The notes beneath the pieces were generated by a model that was not told the DNA's origin, made no database searches, and saw only the letters and a program-made list of their open reading frames with translations. From Paenibacillus sp. cl123 (GTDB taxonomy: Bacteria > Bacillota > Bacilli > Paenibacillales > NBRC-103111), in NCBI RefSeq assembly GCF_900101595.1, contig NZ_FMYY01000012.1, positions 123,397 to 187,396 on the forward strand: 64,000 nucleotides of DNA. Reading direction: 5' to 3'. Of this stretch, positions 50,313 to 59,903 are shown in pieces (positions within the stretch are counted from its first letter, which is position 1; each line of letters begins with the position of its first letter). The position numbers were made by a program, and so were the translations under genes.

Positions 50313-51536
50313 ATGAGGTTAAATACGGATAAACGTCAAAAGACTTGGAATCCAAATCATAGAAGCGAAAGTAGCAGTATGCTGAGTTCCAGATTTCCTG
50401 TAATCATATGGGTTATCCTCGTTTATATAGCAACACTTATCTTACAAAATTTTCATCATCCTAATCTCATATCGAATATATTGTTTACCAGTATTATACT
50501 TCTTCATATTGGTTTGTACTGGTATGCTGAAAATTTGGTAAAGACAAGGCCTTGGCTGTATTTTTTGATGCAGGGACTGATCGTTTATTTTTGTACTTAT
50601 CTTCAGCCGGATGGATACCCTGCTTTGTCTCTCGGCTTGTATTCAGCTTTAATCGGTCAAGGTGTAGGAGTTTATTACCAGCGTTCCAAGTTGGTATTTC
50701 TTGTGATATATTTTATTTTTCTCTTCTGCTTGCCATTTATCATACTTGGCAACACTATAGAATTGTTTTTTTTCCTTCCGCTATTTACATTAATGGCTGT
50801 TGTTGTGGCAGCATATGCCCATCTCTTTTTTCAACAAGTAGAAGCACGTTATCGGATGCAAGCTTTTCTAAAAGAACTAGAAATCGCACATAGTCAAGTT
50901 GAGAAATTAACATTGGTGAACGAGCGACAGCGAATGGCGCGAGACCTGCATGATACACTTGCTCAAGGTCTTACCGGTCTAATCATGCAGCTTGAAGCGA
51001 TAAATACCCATCTAAGTAAGGGGAATCTTAACCGTGCTCATGAGATCGTACATCAATCGATGTTTCGTGCAAGAAGCGCTCTGGCTGATGCGCGGCGAGC
51101 AATTGACGATTTGCGGAATATTTCAGCTGGAGCAGTTGATTTCTCGGATACGGTTCGGGAAGAGGTGCAGCGCTTTGCCGGGTCGACCGGCATTACGGTT
51201 ATCTCAGACATCCATTCTGTCCGAGTCCCATCCGGTCTGATTCAGGAACATAGTTTATTTATGATAAGTGAATGTTTAACAAACATCGCGAGACACGCAG
51301 GAGCGAAGCAAGTAGGGGTCTCTCTTGGAGTTGAAATGGGCAGACTGCTAATTAAGATTAAAGACGATGGGACTGGATTTGATACAGAATTAATTGGAAA
51401 GCAGCCAGGGCATTATGGTTTACTTGGCTTACATGAACGCGCAAGGCTTATAGGAGGAACGATCGAGATATATAGTCTTCCGAGTGAAGGAACAAAAATA
51501 CAGATAATGATCCCATTACAAGGAGAGCGGGTATGA
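50313..51536 (+). CDS. NarL-type sensor histidine kinase (DesK/LiaS class)
   Basis: A 407-residue kinase with five or six membrane segments in residues 28-172 and hardly any extracellular domain, so it likely senses something in or at the membrane. A coiled coil leads into the HisKA_3 dimerisation domain (NERQRMARDLHDTLAQGL, phospho-His213) and a C-terminal HATPase_c (NIARHAGAKQVGVSL, DDGTGFD, YGLLGLHERARLIGG). ATG 50313 has AGGAGGGGG; the longer frame is spurious. It overlaps the response-regulator gene by ATGA. It is associated with the RND exporter genes downstream. Confidence 0.9.
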   Translation: MRLNTDKRQKTWNPNHRSESSSMLSSRFPVIIWVILVYIATLILQNFHHPNLISNILFTSIILLHIGLYWYAENLVKTRPWLYFLMQGLIVYFCTYLQPDGYPALSLGLYSALIGQGVGVYYQRSKLVFLVIYFIFLFCLPFIILGNTIELFFFLPLFTLMAVVVAAYAHLFFQQVEARYRMQAFLKELEIAHSQVEKLTLVNERQRMARDLHDTLAQGLTGLIMQLEAINTHLSKGNLNRAHEIVHQSMFRARSALADARRAIDDLRNISAGAVDFSDTVREEVQRFAGSTGITVISDIHSVRVPSGLIQEHSLFMISECLTNIARHAGAKQVGVSLGVEMGRLLIKIKDDGTGFDTELIGKQPGHYGLLGLHERARLIGGTIEIYSLPSEGTKIQIMIPLQGERV

Positions 51537-52177
51537 AGTGTAAAGTGCTAGTCGTTGACGATCATTTGGTGGTCAGAGAAGGATTGAAGCTGATATTGGA
51601 AACAGATGACGATTATGAGGTTATCGGTGAGGCCGGCGATGGACAAGCTGCACTTGAATTAATAGAAGAGCTTCAGCCGGATATCGTCCTAATGGATATT
51701 AATATGCCAAGGATGTCTGGTCTTGAAGCCATTCGAGTATTAAAAGAGAGGGCGTGTGAGATTCCTGTAGTGATTCTTACAACGTATAATGAAGATGAAT
51801 TGATGATTCAAGGGTTGTCGTTAGGAGCGAAAGGTTTTTTGTTGAAGGACAGCAGCCGGGATAATTTAATGAATACGATTCAGGCGGCAGTTCGGGGTGA
51901 AACGCTGCTACAGCCGGAAATTTCGGCCCGTATTTTTGCGCTGAAGAAAACAACTTCAGCCCCAACAAGACAGGAGAAACCGGTACTGTCAGAAAAAGAG
52001 TTGATTGTCCTGCAAGCTGTTGCCCGCGGATATCGCAGCAAAGAAATTGCTTTTGATATGGGATTGTCCGAACGAACGGTCAAAGCTCATTTAACTTCAA
52101 TTTATAACAAGCTAGGTGTGGATTCCAGATCGGAAGCAGTAGCAGTTTCCGTAGAACGCGGCATCTTACACCTTTAA
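51533..52177 (+). CDS. NarL/LuxR-family response regulator
   Basis: A 214-residue regulator: receiver domain (Asp55 in VLMDINMPRMSG, acidic DD at 9-10, Lys in FLLKDSSRDN) and a C-terminal LuxR-type helix-turn-helix (LQAVARGYRSKEIAFDMGLS, RTVKAHLTSIYNKLGV). Its start overlaps the kinase stop (ATGA). It is the presumed regulator of the RND operon. The inverted repeat CGTACATAAGGG/CCCTTATGTACG found before both the RND and the SDR genes is the best candidate for its binding site. Confidence 0.9.
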   Translation: MKCKVLVVDDHLVVREGLKLILETDDDYEVIGEAGDGQAALELIEELQPDIVLMDINMPRMSGLEAIRVLKERACEIPVVILTTYNEDELMIQGLSLGAKGFLLKDSSRDNLMNTIQAAVRGETLLQPEISARIFALKKTTSAPTRQEKPVLSEKELIVLQAVARGYRSKEIAFDMGLSERTVKAHLTSIYNKLGVDSRSEAVAVSVERGILHL

Positions 52178-52195
52178 CTGAATATGGATTGCCCG

Positions 52196-52234
52196 ATCGT
52201 ACATAAGGGGGTTACCCTTATGTACGATTTTTTT
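52196..52234 (+). promoter_or_regulatory. Perfect 14-bp inverted repeat upstream of the RND operon, operator and/or terminator
   Basis: ATCGTACATAAGGG (52196-52209) pairs perfectly with 52215-52228 around GGTTA, followed by seven Ts (52228-52234). By form it would terminate the two-component transcript. However, a near-copy at 48692 upstream of the SDR gene, with no gene to terminate, argues that the sequence is also a protein-binding site, and both precede a similar TTTCCAAGC stretch. Confidence 0.75.
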
Positions 52235-52301
52235 ATTTCCAAGCTGTTCTAATATATGGTTGTAGGTCAAACAGATTTATCAGAATGAGGGGTGTACAGG
52301 G

Positions 52302-55300
52302 ATGAATCGGATTATACAGTTTTCAATGAAAAATGTATCTGCAGTAATCATTATAATGATCATGCTATTTATTGGCGGCTTTTATTCAACCACACAGCTC
52401 AAAATAGAGAACATGCCCGACGTATCGTTTCCTGTCGTGTCCGTGACGACGACGTATATGGGAGCGCCTAAGGATGTTCTTGACCAAGTGACGGAGCCCT
52501 TGGAAGAAAAATTGGCGAATTTAGAGGATCTGGACTCCATGTCATCGACTTCCAGTGATAATTTCTCCAGCATCGTTCTCATGTTTAAGCAAAATGCGGA
52601 TACGGACAAAAAGAAACAGGAAGTACAAGACTTGCTGGCGGAAGTTGTGCTTCCCGACGCGGCAGGTACACCAAAAGCTTCTACGTTTGGAGCTGCATCT
52701 GTTCCCACAAATTACTTGGTCGTTTACGGGAATGATGGGATGAGCCAAAACGAACTGGATAAGCATTTTCAAGAAACGATTCAGCCCGGATTAGAAGGAA
52801 TCAAAGGAATTGACCATTTAGATATCATCGGTGCCCGTAAAACCTCATTGGATATTGAGATGGATGCCAGCGCACTAGATTATTATGGCTTGTCGCCTTC
52901 CCAAGTGGGTAATGCGATAAGCTCCGCGGCAACACAGAGTCCAATAGGCAGTGTTGAAATCAATGGTAACGAAAAAATGGCTCGGGTTACAGGCAGCTTG
53001 AGCAGCCTACATGAATTAGAACAAATGGAGATTGCAACAGCTGGGGGAGATCATGTCCAGTTAGGAAGGATCGCCGAGGTGAAGGCAATCACCGAGTCCG
53101 ACTTTATAGGGAGACTTGACGGAAAGCCAGCAATCGGGGTTATTTTGTACAAAGCCAGTAGTGCCAATGCTGTGGAGTTTTCCAGTGCGATTGAAGAAAA
53201 GCTTCTACAGTGGAGAACCGACTTGCCTAATGTCACCTTCAAAAACACCTATGATAGTGCAGAGGAAATAAAACACTCGATACATGGTTTAGTACGCGAA
53301 GGCATAGTTGGAGCTTTTCTGGCCGCCGTTATGATTTTGATTTTTTTGAAGAATGTGAGGATGACTCTAATTGTCCTTGTCTCGCTGCCTCTATCCATCC
53401 TGGTTACATTACTTCTGATGTCGCAGCTCGGACTAACGCTCAATGCAATGACGCTTGGTGGTATATTTATGGCCATAGGCCGGGTCGTAGATGATTCCAT
53501 TGTCGTTATTGAAAATATTTATTCTTCTCTTGAAAAAGCACATGAGCGCAACGAATCAGTGATAGCCCTGGCTACAAGTCAGGTAGCGTCAGCTATCACG
53601 TCTTCAACACTGGCTACGGCCGCTGTGTTTGTGCCGATGGGGATGATCTCGGGATTTATCGGCGAATTCGTCAAGCCATTTGCAATTACAATCTCAATAG
53701 CGCTTATAGCTTCTTTGTTGGTTGCATTAACAGTAATTCCGATGCTTGCTAAAATCATGGTACTGCGCGCTAAACCTGGGAAGCCGACTCATGATGAATC
53801 AAAGCCAGGGAGGCTCACTCTTTTTTACGAAAAAGCATTGGGCTGGAGCCTGAAAAACCGTTGGAAAACTCTTCTCGTTTCCGGTGGATTGCTGTTGGCC
53901 ACTATCGCTGTGACTTTGCCTTCATTATCAGTTTCCCTTTTGCCGAGCCCTAAAAACTCGCCAACGATGTATTTTCAAATCAAAATGCCTAATGAAACCT
54001 CTTTTGAAGCGACGAATGCTAAAACAAGTGAAATCGAAACTATTTTGCTAAACGAAAAGGATTCTAATGGCGAGCCCGTCTTCAAATTCGTGGAAGCTTT
54101 GGTTGGCTATGCGGGGGATGATGACAGCCGTGTTCCGTACGCTTCGCAACTATTCGTTGAAATAAACGAAAATCTAGATCCTGCTCAAGTAAAAGATAAA
54201 ATAAAAGCATTTATCTTGACTGAATTACCACCCGGTTCAGAAGTAGAACCGAAATCGATGGAAAGCGATGCGGGAGCTTTATCTCCTGACTTTGCGTATT
54301 CCCTTCAAGGCGAAGATCAGACTCAACTGGAAAAGGCGGCTCTTATCGTAAAAGATAAGCTTAGGACTTTCCCCGAGCTTATGGAAATAGAGGATAACTT
54401 GTCTGATAAAAAAACAGAAATTGAAATCACTGTGGACCAGAAGAAAGCGAAAGTATATGGATTAAATCCTTCCGTCGTACGCGATCGTGCTGCTGCTTGG
54501 ATTCAAAAACAGGAGCTTGGCGATCTGAAGTTCGACTCAATTGTCTATACAACCACAGTTTCACTAGATAAATCGGACAAGGATACATTTGAAAAATTGG
54601 GAAATATCCCAATGCAAAGCAGTAATGGATCCACTGTACTCTTAAAAGAAGTGGCAAAAATCGGAGAAACCCGCGGCTCTGCATCCCTCGCGCGTGAAGA
54701 CCAGCAGCAATTGGTCAAAGTAACAGCCAAGATCAAAGGGGAGGATAAAAGCGGAGTCAGTCAAAAGGTTGCCGCTGCGTTGGATGAAATTGAACTGCCA
54801 GATGGGGTTACGCCAAAGGCCGGCGGGGTAACGGATGATATTAATGATAGCTTTTCACAGTTGTTCGTAGCCATGGGGGTCGCGATTTTCCTGGTCTATA
54901 TCATTATGGTGCTTTCATTTGGCAATGCTAGCGCGCCATTCGCGATTTTATTTTCACTACCACTAGCGGTAATCGGCGGTTTGCTTGGCTTATTCTTGAC
55001 TGGCGAAGTATTAAACGCTACCTCAATGATAGGATTTTTGATGCTCATCGGCATCGTCGTTACCAATGCAATAGTACTGATAGATCGTGCGCAACAACTG
55101 AGGGAAGCTGGCTATACGGTACGTTCGGCATTGATTGAGGCAGGCAAGGTACGTCTTAGACCTATTGTAATGACTGCCGGAGCTACTATTACTGCTTTGC
55201 TGCCATTAGCACTTGGCATGGCTGGAGAAGGTGTATTGATCGGCAAGGGATTAGGAGTGGTTGTCATTGGGGGATTGATTACCTCGACAGTACTGACGCT

Positions 55301-55412
55301 TGTAGTTGTTCCGATTATCTATGAAATGATTGAGAACTTGAAACGAAAAACTCTTGGAAGTAAATCAAAGAAAAAATCTGGAGTTTTGGATTCCGTAGAG
55401 ATCCAGGCTTGA
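52302..55412 (+). CDS. RND-family efflux permease (AcrB/SwrC type)
   Basis: A 1036-residue inner-membrane pump with the duplicated RND layout: TM1, a large extracytoplasmic loop (about 30-340), TM2-6, a second loop (about 560-860) and TM7-12. The proton-relay Asp pair is visible in GRVVDDSIVVIENIYSS. The N-terminus MNRIIQFSMKNVSAVIIIM is typical. It resembles SwrC-like pumps of Bacillus, which export surfactin or other amphiphiles. GAGGGG precedes ATG 52302. The adaptor gene follows after 22 bases. In a Gram-positive host it works without an outer-membrane channel. Confidence 0.9.
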   Translation: MNRIIQFSMKNVSAVIIIMIMLFIGGFYSTTQLKIENMPDVSFPVVSVTTTYMGAPKDVLDQVTEPLEEKLANLEDLDSMSSTSSDNFSSIVLMFKQNADTDKKKQEVQDLLAEVVLPDAAGTPKASTFGAASVPTNYLVVYGNDGMSQNELDKHFQETIQPGLEGIKGIDHLDIIGARKTSLDIEMDASALDYYGLSPSQVGNAISSAATQSPIGSVEINGNEKMARVTGSLSSLHELEQMEIATAGGDHVQLGRIAEVKAITESDFIGRLDGKPAIGVILYKASSANAVEFSSAIEEKLLQWRTDLPNVTFKNTYDSAEEIKHSIHGLVREGIVGAFLAAVMILIFLKNVRMTLIVLVSLPLSILVTLLLMSQLGLTLNAMTLGGIFMAIGRVVDDSIVVIENIYSSLEKAHERNESVIALATSQVASAITSSTLATAAVFVPMGMISGFIGEFVKPFAITISIALIASLLVALTVIPMLAKIMVLRAKPGKPTHDESKPGRLTLFYEKALGWSLKNRWKTLLVSGGLLLATIAVTLPSLSVSLLPSPKNSPTMYFQIKMPNETSFEATNAKTSEIETILLNEKDSNGEPVFKFVEALVGYAGDDDSRVPYASQLFVEINENLDPAQVKDKIKAFILTELPPGSEVEPKSMESDAGALSPDFAYSLQGEDQTQLEKAALIVKDKLRTFPELMEIEDNLSDKKTEIEITVDQKKAKVYGLNPSVVRDRAAAWIQKQELGDLKFDSIVYTTTVSLDKSDKDTFEKLGNIPMQSSNGSTVLLKEVAKIGETRGSASLAREDQQQLVKVTAKIKGEDKSGVSQKVAAALDEIELPDGVTPKAGGVTDDINDSFSQLFVAMGVAIFLVYIIMVLSFGNASAPFAILFSLPLAVIGGLLGLFLTGEVLNATSMIGFLMLIGIVVTNAIVLIDRAQQLREAGYTVRSALIEAGKVRLRPIVMTAGATITALLPLALGMAGEGVLIGKGLGVVVIGGLITSTVLTLVVVPIIYEMIENLKRKTLGSKSKKKSGVLDSVEIQA

Positions 55413-55434
55413 GATTCTAGGGGGAGAGGCACAG

Positions 55435-56721
55435 ATGAAAAATGAGAGACAGTTGACAAAGAAATATAGTACCAAATGGGTTCCGTATGCGGCTGTGTTG
55501 ATATCAGCGGTTATCCTGGTAACAGGCTGTTCACTAGGAGGGGCAGCCGGGACTGCTGATGTTCAATTGGCGACTAGGCCAGTCAAAACGGAGGTCATTA
55601 AATCCTATCAAATTAGTGAACCAATTGAACAGGTAGCTGATGTTATGGCGGGAACAAGTTTTGATATCGTTCCAAAAGTAAGCGGCGAAGTCCTGAAGGT
55701 CTTGAAAAAACGAGGAGAGCCAGTCGAAAAGGGGGAGGTTCTCTTCATTGTAGACAGCTCAGTCGCCGATTCGGCTAAACGAAAAAATGAACTTGCTGTG
55801 CGGAATGCTGAGGAGTCTTTACAGCAAGCAAGGGACAGTAAAGTAAATAATCGTAGTGATTTGCAGGATGGGGTAACCCGTGCAGAGGTTGCCTACACGA
55901 ATGCTCAGGAGGCATACAACAAGATCCGAAATGAATTTGATGCGGGACTTGCTGTTCAACATCAGGTGGATCAAGCGAAGCAAGCCTCTGATGACGCATT
56001 AATGAGTCTGGAATCAGCCAAAAATAAATTAACCTCATTTGATCATACGGATTCAGTATCATCCGCAAAAACACAGCTAGAATCAACAAAATTGTCCTTG
56101 GAGGATAGTATCCGCGCGTTGCAAGACTATAGCGTGAAAGCACCGGAAAGTGGAGTACTAACTGATTTCAATTTGGTAACTGGACAGTCCGTGTCAGCGG
56201 CATCCGGCGCTATTGGACAGATTCAGAAAGTCGATCCAGTCAAAATAAAAACGGAGCTTAGCGAAACTAATTACAATATGGTAAAGGGTAAACAAGAACT
56301 CGTATATTATGATCCAGATACGCCTGACCGAAAAGGAAAGGCCAAAATTAGTTACCTGGCTCCTATTATGAGTGCAACGACTAAAACTTTTACACTGGAG
56401 CTTGAGATTGCAAACCCCGATCTCCAACTGCAACCTGGCAATAGGTATATGATTCAATTAACCACTGAACAGGAGGAACAGGTCGTGGCTGTACCACTCC
56501 TCAGCCTCATTCGCGAGGAGTCCGATACCTACGTTTTTGTTCTTGAGGGGGACCAGTATCATAAGCGGATGGTAAAGCTTGGACGCATTAATGGGCAATT
56601 CCAAGAGGTTTTAGAAGGTGTAAAGGAAGGCGAGCTGCTTGTGATAAATGGCCAAAATACACTAAAAGACGGGCAGCAGTCTGAAAATCGGGCAGCACCG
56701 GAGACAACACCCAAGATCTAA
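55435..56721 (+). CDS. RND periplasmic-adaptor-type (MFP/HlyD) lipoprotein
   Basis: A 428-residue extracytoplasmic lipoprotein: lipobox ILVTGC with Cys32, a lipoyl half (ISEPIEQVADVMAG, VSGEVLKVLKKRGEPVEKGE), a long coiled coil (about 120-230, rich in Ala/Gln/Glu), the second lipoyl half (YSVKAPESGVLTDFNLVTGQ), and a beta-barrel and membrane-proximal domain (YDPDTPDRKGKAKISYLAPI, LLVINGQNTLKDGQ). It partners the RND permease encoded just upstream. GGGGGAG precedes the ATG. The next gene, a secreted protein, follows after 41 bases. Confidence 0.9.
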   Translation: MKNERQLTKKYSTKWVPYAAVLISAVILVTGCSLGGAAGTADVQLATRPVKTEVIKSYQISEPIEQVADVMAGTSFDIVPKVSGEVLKVLKKRGEPVEKGEVLFIVDSSVADSAKRKNELAVRNAEESLQQARDSKVNNRSDLQDGVTRAEVAYTNAQEAYNKIRNEFDAGLAVQHQVDQAKQASDDALMSLESAKNKLTSFDHTDSVSSAKTQLESTKLSLEDSIRALQDYSVKAPESGVLTDFNLVTGQSVSAASGAIGQIQKVDPVKIKTELSETNYNMVKGKQELVYYDPDTPDRKGKAKISYLAPIMSATTKTFTLELEIANPDLQLQPGNRYMIQLTTEQEEQVVAVPLLSLIREESDTYVFVLEGDQYHKRMVKLGRINGQFQEVLEGVKEGELLVINGQNTLKDGQQSENRAAPETTPKI

Positions 56722-56762
56722 ATAAAATTGTTTGCCCATAAAATAAAGAGGAGGAACTAAAC

Positions 56763-58472
56763 ATGAAAACAAAGTTATTGAAAAAAAGTTTATCTGTATT
56801 CATTCTTGGCTCTATGTTGCTGCAGAGTGGACTACCGGTACTTGCCGAGCAAATAAAGGACACGGTACAGAACACTCAAAGCGTGAACTACGGACTTACG
56901 GAACATATAAGAGCTGCAATCAAGAATCTCTCTGTTACGCAGACCGAATACGGCTCCCAAATCTCTGCAACCATTCGTTTATATAATGGAGGTGATACAC
57001 CGAATCGGGTGCCGGAACATGAATTTCGAGTAAAAACGCTACAAGGTACAACCTATGTTCTATCCCCAAGTGCGGTTAATAAAAACGTTTTACAGCCAAA
57101 AGAGATCATCGAGCTGGTGTACTTAACTGTGGTGGATAGCAAGGAAATTGGAGCTATTGATCAACTATCTTTTACGAAGGTAAATCTCTTTACCTATCCG
57201 AAGACTGAAACGAATTTGTTATCAATACCAGCAGGAGCTGTTTGGTACGGAAAGGAGAAAACAGCTTTCAATCAATTAGACCGGTTGGCTTGGGGCGAGT
57301 CTTTTCGAATTCCTGGTATTAATTCTTCACTAATTTATACTCCTACAGAGGCCAAGATTCAAAACGCCAATAACAGTAAGGCTGTCGTCTTTAAGGTGCT
57401 AGTTGAAAATAATGGTGAAGGCCGCGAAATCATTCCTTCCTTTCGGGTAGATGCCGCTACGGATGGAAGCACGTTTGAGGGAAGCAGGGTTGAAACAGAT
57501 AAGAATATACTGGATGCCGGTGGGGAAACTTATCTTCATTATATTATTCCCATTAAAACAAACGAACCCATATCAGAATTATTAGTTATGTCAACAGACA
57601 CTTTTGTCGGTGCATCAGGAAGTGAAAACCAAACTGTATCTACGGGCAAACTCGCTCTGGCTTGGCAGCAAAATATGCAAACCATCGAAAACACGCCTAA
57701 CTATTCAACGGGGCAACCCATTTCATTTGATCCGTTAACGAAGGTAATTGATCAACAAACGGAAGTATCACTCATGGAGTTTCATGTACATGATAACCAG
57801 AGTGAAGGCTACAAGACGGCTATAGCTAAATTTAAAATGACAAATACAAGCAAACTTCCGGTCTCTACACCTGAATTTGGATCGGAGTTGCTTAATGATA
57901 GAGGAGTAGCCTATATAGGATCGAGGCAGGTGCTTACCGATACGATTATGAATCCAGGCTTGAGCTATGTGGTAAATTATTCTTACACTTTGCCACAGGA
58001 TGAAGAGGCCAGCAGGTTTACTATGAAACTGTTGGATGAAACATCTGCAACACCATATACAACGTCGGTTGCCGCATTCCAAGCACAGATTCAGGAAGAA
58101 GAGGCAGATGGTACCCTATCGCTCTATCCATTTACTTTAAAGGTCAATGATGTCCAGGTCAGTTTTCTTTATAACTCTGGAACATATCATTATAAATTTA
58201 ATTTAGATCTTGATATTAAACAATCGGAAAATGTGGTAATTGATCCGAACTTTTCACGAATTAGATTCGAAGTTGTTGATAATTCTGGTCGTATCTTAGG
58301 CTCACAAGACGCAGTCTTGACAGGTAATAAAAAACTGATTAGTGGTAAGCAAGTCCTGGAGACAAGTGATCTGACCACAGAACAATTCAACTACCCCTTT
58401 ACTATCCTCATGTATGAGGTCTTTGAGACTAAAAACGGCATATCGAAGCGGTTATTGAAAACCATCAAGTAA
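56763..58472 (+). CDS. Secreted protein of unknown function in the RND operon
   Basis: A 569-residue protein with a signal peptide (SVFILGSMLLQSGLPVLA, cleavage about residue 29). The mature part appears to hold at least three imperfect beta-sandwich repeats: ATIRLYNGGDTPNRVPEHEF, VFKVLVENNGEGREIIPSF and IAKFKMTNTSKLPVSTPEF. Each has a strand-turn-strand pattern ending in a Val-Pro or Ile-Pro followed by an acidic residue. It resembles DUF4352/telokin-like extracellular modules. GAGGAGG precedes the ATG, and the spacing makes it the third gene of the pump operon. Its role (substrate capture, pump accessory, or wall interaction) is not known. Confidence 0.7.
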   Translation: MKTKLLKKSLSVFILGSMLLQSGLPVLAEQIKDTVQNTQSVNYGLTEHIRAAIKNLSVTQTEYGSQISATIRLYNGGDTPNRVPEHEFRVKTLQGTTYVLSPSAVNKNVLQPKEIIELVYLTVVDSKEIGAIDQLSFTKVNLFTYPKTETNLLSIPAGAVWYGKEKTAFNQLDRLAWGESFRIPGINSSLIYTPTEAKIQNANNSKAVVFKVLVENNGEGREIIPSFRVDAATDGSTFEGSRVETDKNILDAGGETYLHYIIPIKTNEPISELLVMSTDTFVGASGSENQTVSTGKLALAWQQNMQTIENTPNYSTGQPISFDPLTKVIDQQTEVSLMEFHVHDNQSEGYKTAIAKFKMTNTSKLPVSTPEFGSELLNDRGVAYIGSRQVLTDTIMNPGLSYVVNYSYTLPQDEEASRFTMKLLDETSATPYTTSVAAFQAQIQEEEADGTLSLYPFTLKVNDVQVSFLYNSGTYHYKFNLDLDIKQSENVVIDPNFSRIRFEVVDNSGRILGSQDAVLTGNKKLISGKQVLETSDLTTEQFNYPFTILMYEVFETKNGISKRLLKTIK

Positions 58473-58517
58473 TATATACAACGAAGACAGGAAATCTTTG
58501 AACGATTAATAGTTCTT

Positions 58518-58549
58518 AGCTTTCTCTATTTTTATAGAATGAAAAGCTT
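58518..58549 (+). terminator. Hairpin at the end of the RND operon
   Basis: AGCTTTC-TCTAT pairs with ATAGA-x2-GAAAAGCT around TTTT, with small bulges. It is AT-rich and lacks a final T-run, so moderate confidence only. It lies 45 bases after the stop codon of the secreted protein gene. Confidence 0.45.
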
Positions 58550-58671
58550 CTCATTTTATAGGACTAAGTATACATCAATGAGCTATATAAGGTTCGCAGG
58601 AGGATCGCCAGGCGAGTCGATCATACCGAGGCATACGGAAGGAATTTCAGAAACCGGGGTTGAATCACCGC

Positions 58672-58699
58672 TGGCCAGTTGTCAGAATTTTGCTACAAT
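58672..58699 (+). promoter_or_regulatory. Weak promoter candidate before the 58731 gene
   Basis: TGGCCA (58672-58677), 16 bases, TACAAT (58694-58699), about 30 bases before the ATG. The -35 is poor (4 of 6 matches). Confidence 0.35.
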
Positions 58700-58730
58700 A
58701 AGAGTGATATTAAAACAAGTGGGGGATACA

Positions 58731-59732
58731 ATGGCAGAAACATTAGGGGTTGAACAGCGGGATGACTACTTAAGTCGATTGAGTGAGGAACAACGGAACT
58801 TTTTAATTCATAATATGACTCGTAGTCGAAGGACTATCTTTGCACAACAGATGGCAAAAGCAAAGGGAGCCGTAATTCCGGAAGAGGCTGATCCGGAAGA
58901 CATCGAAAAATATCTCGATGGGTGGATTTATACGGGCTACACCGATGCCGGGAAAGTGTCTCCGGATCTCTTATGTGAGTGTGGACATCAATTGAGGTAC
59001 CAGCACCAGGTTCAGCACAAAGAGACTGGACAAATCATGCATTTTGGCATCAAACACTTAGGGGATCATCTCGGGCTAGACCCTAAAATTGTTGCTCTTA
59101 TTATGAAAGGGTTTCAAACGCTTGATTATGAGCTTGATGAGATTCTTTTAAAGATCGAAGATGGTTGGCGGCTAGATGAGTGGTTTTTTCAAGATGGCTT
59201 TGAAATACCAAGCGATATTCAGGCCCATCTGGAATTGAATCTACCCCTGTTAGATCGTCAAGTGGAGCGTCTGAGACGAAAGCTGCGAATATATATGGAG
59301 CAAATGCAAACTGAACGAGCTGCAGCAAGGAGAGAGAGGTTTGCGAGGCCAGTTCCTGAAAATTTTGAGCAGCATGTTAGCGAGAATAATACCTCCTTAT
59401 TCCAAGGCACTCTGTTCGAAGATATCATTTCAGCGCCTGATTCCATTGAAAGAAGCAGCGCTCAAGGTAGATACTATAAAGGTCATGAAACAAAGGTGCA
59501 AGAGGATTTGAAGCCAATCGTCTGGAGAGAACTGCAGAAGGGAATAAAAAGCGTTCGAGTGATAACCGAGCAGCTTCAGGAGGCTGCAGGAGTCGATCGG
59601 CGCCGATACTCTACGGGTAAACTTCATCTTTACGTTCCTGTGTGTATCTACCTGGATGAATTAGTTCACTCTGGCCAGCTTCGTTTAGTACATCAATCCA
59701 TGGAAGACCGAGAGTATGAAATTGCGAATTAA
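58731..59732 (+). CDS. DUF3895-like cytoplasmic protein
   Basis: A 333-residue soluble protein. It begins MAETLGVEQRDDYLSRLSEE and contains a Cys pair in LLCECGHQLRYQHQV, possibly half of a zinc site, a His-rich HFGIKHLGDHLGLD, a coiled coil at about 175-215 (VERLRRKLRIYMEQM) and a C-terminal helical domain (VITEQLQEAAGVDRRR). It recalls DUF3895-type proteins of Bacillus and Paenibacillus, a weak memory match. ATG 58731 is used because GGGGG lies just upstream; the longer frame is spurious. It has its own terminator and no linked genes. The Cys pair and basic helices suggest nucleic-acid contact, but that is speculation. Confidence 0.6.
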   Translation: MAETLGVEQRDDYLSRLSEEQRNFLIHNMTRSRRTIFAQQMAKAKGAVIPEEADPEDIEKYLDGWIYTGYTDAGKVSPDLLCECGHQLRYQHQVQHKETGQIMHFGIKHLGDHLGLDPKIVALIMKGFQTLDYELDEILLKIEDGWRLDEWFFQDGFEIPSDIQAHLELNLPLLDRQVERLRRKLRIYMEQMQTERAAARRERFARPVPENFEQHVSENNTSLFQGTLFEDIISAPDSIERSSAQGRYYKGHETKVQEDLKPIVWRELQKGIKSVRVITEQLQEAAGVDRRRYSTGKLHLYVPVCIYLDELVHSGQLRLVHQSMEDREYEIAN

Positions 59733-59791
59733 GCATTCGTAGCATTAAACTTCATTTCTATTATAAATAAAGAAAGACATCAAATACGTTG

Positions 59792-59819
59792 AGCTGCCGG
59801 TGAATTAGGCAGCTTTTTT
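59792..59819 (+). terminator. Rho-independent terminator of the 58731 gene
   Basis: AGCTGCC (59792-59798) pairs perfectly with 59808-59814, followed by a run of six Ts to 59819. It lies 60 bases after the stop codon. Confidence 0.8.
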
Positions 59820-59903
59820 CTATGAAAATTATGAAAATATGATAAAACATGTATACAAACACCAGTTCTACTAACTGCGATCGTGAGACGCCAAAGATTA
59901 GAC

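Noticed and set aside
52196..52234. Reading the inverted repeat only as a terminator
   Set aside because: A near-copy exists at 48692 where no upstream gene needs a terminator, so operator function is kept as the main hypothesis.
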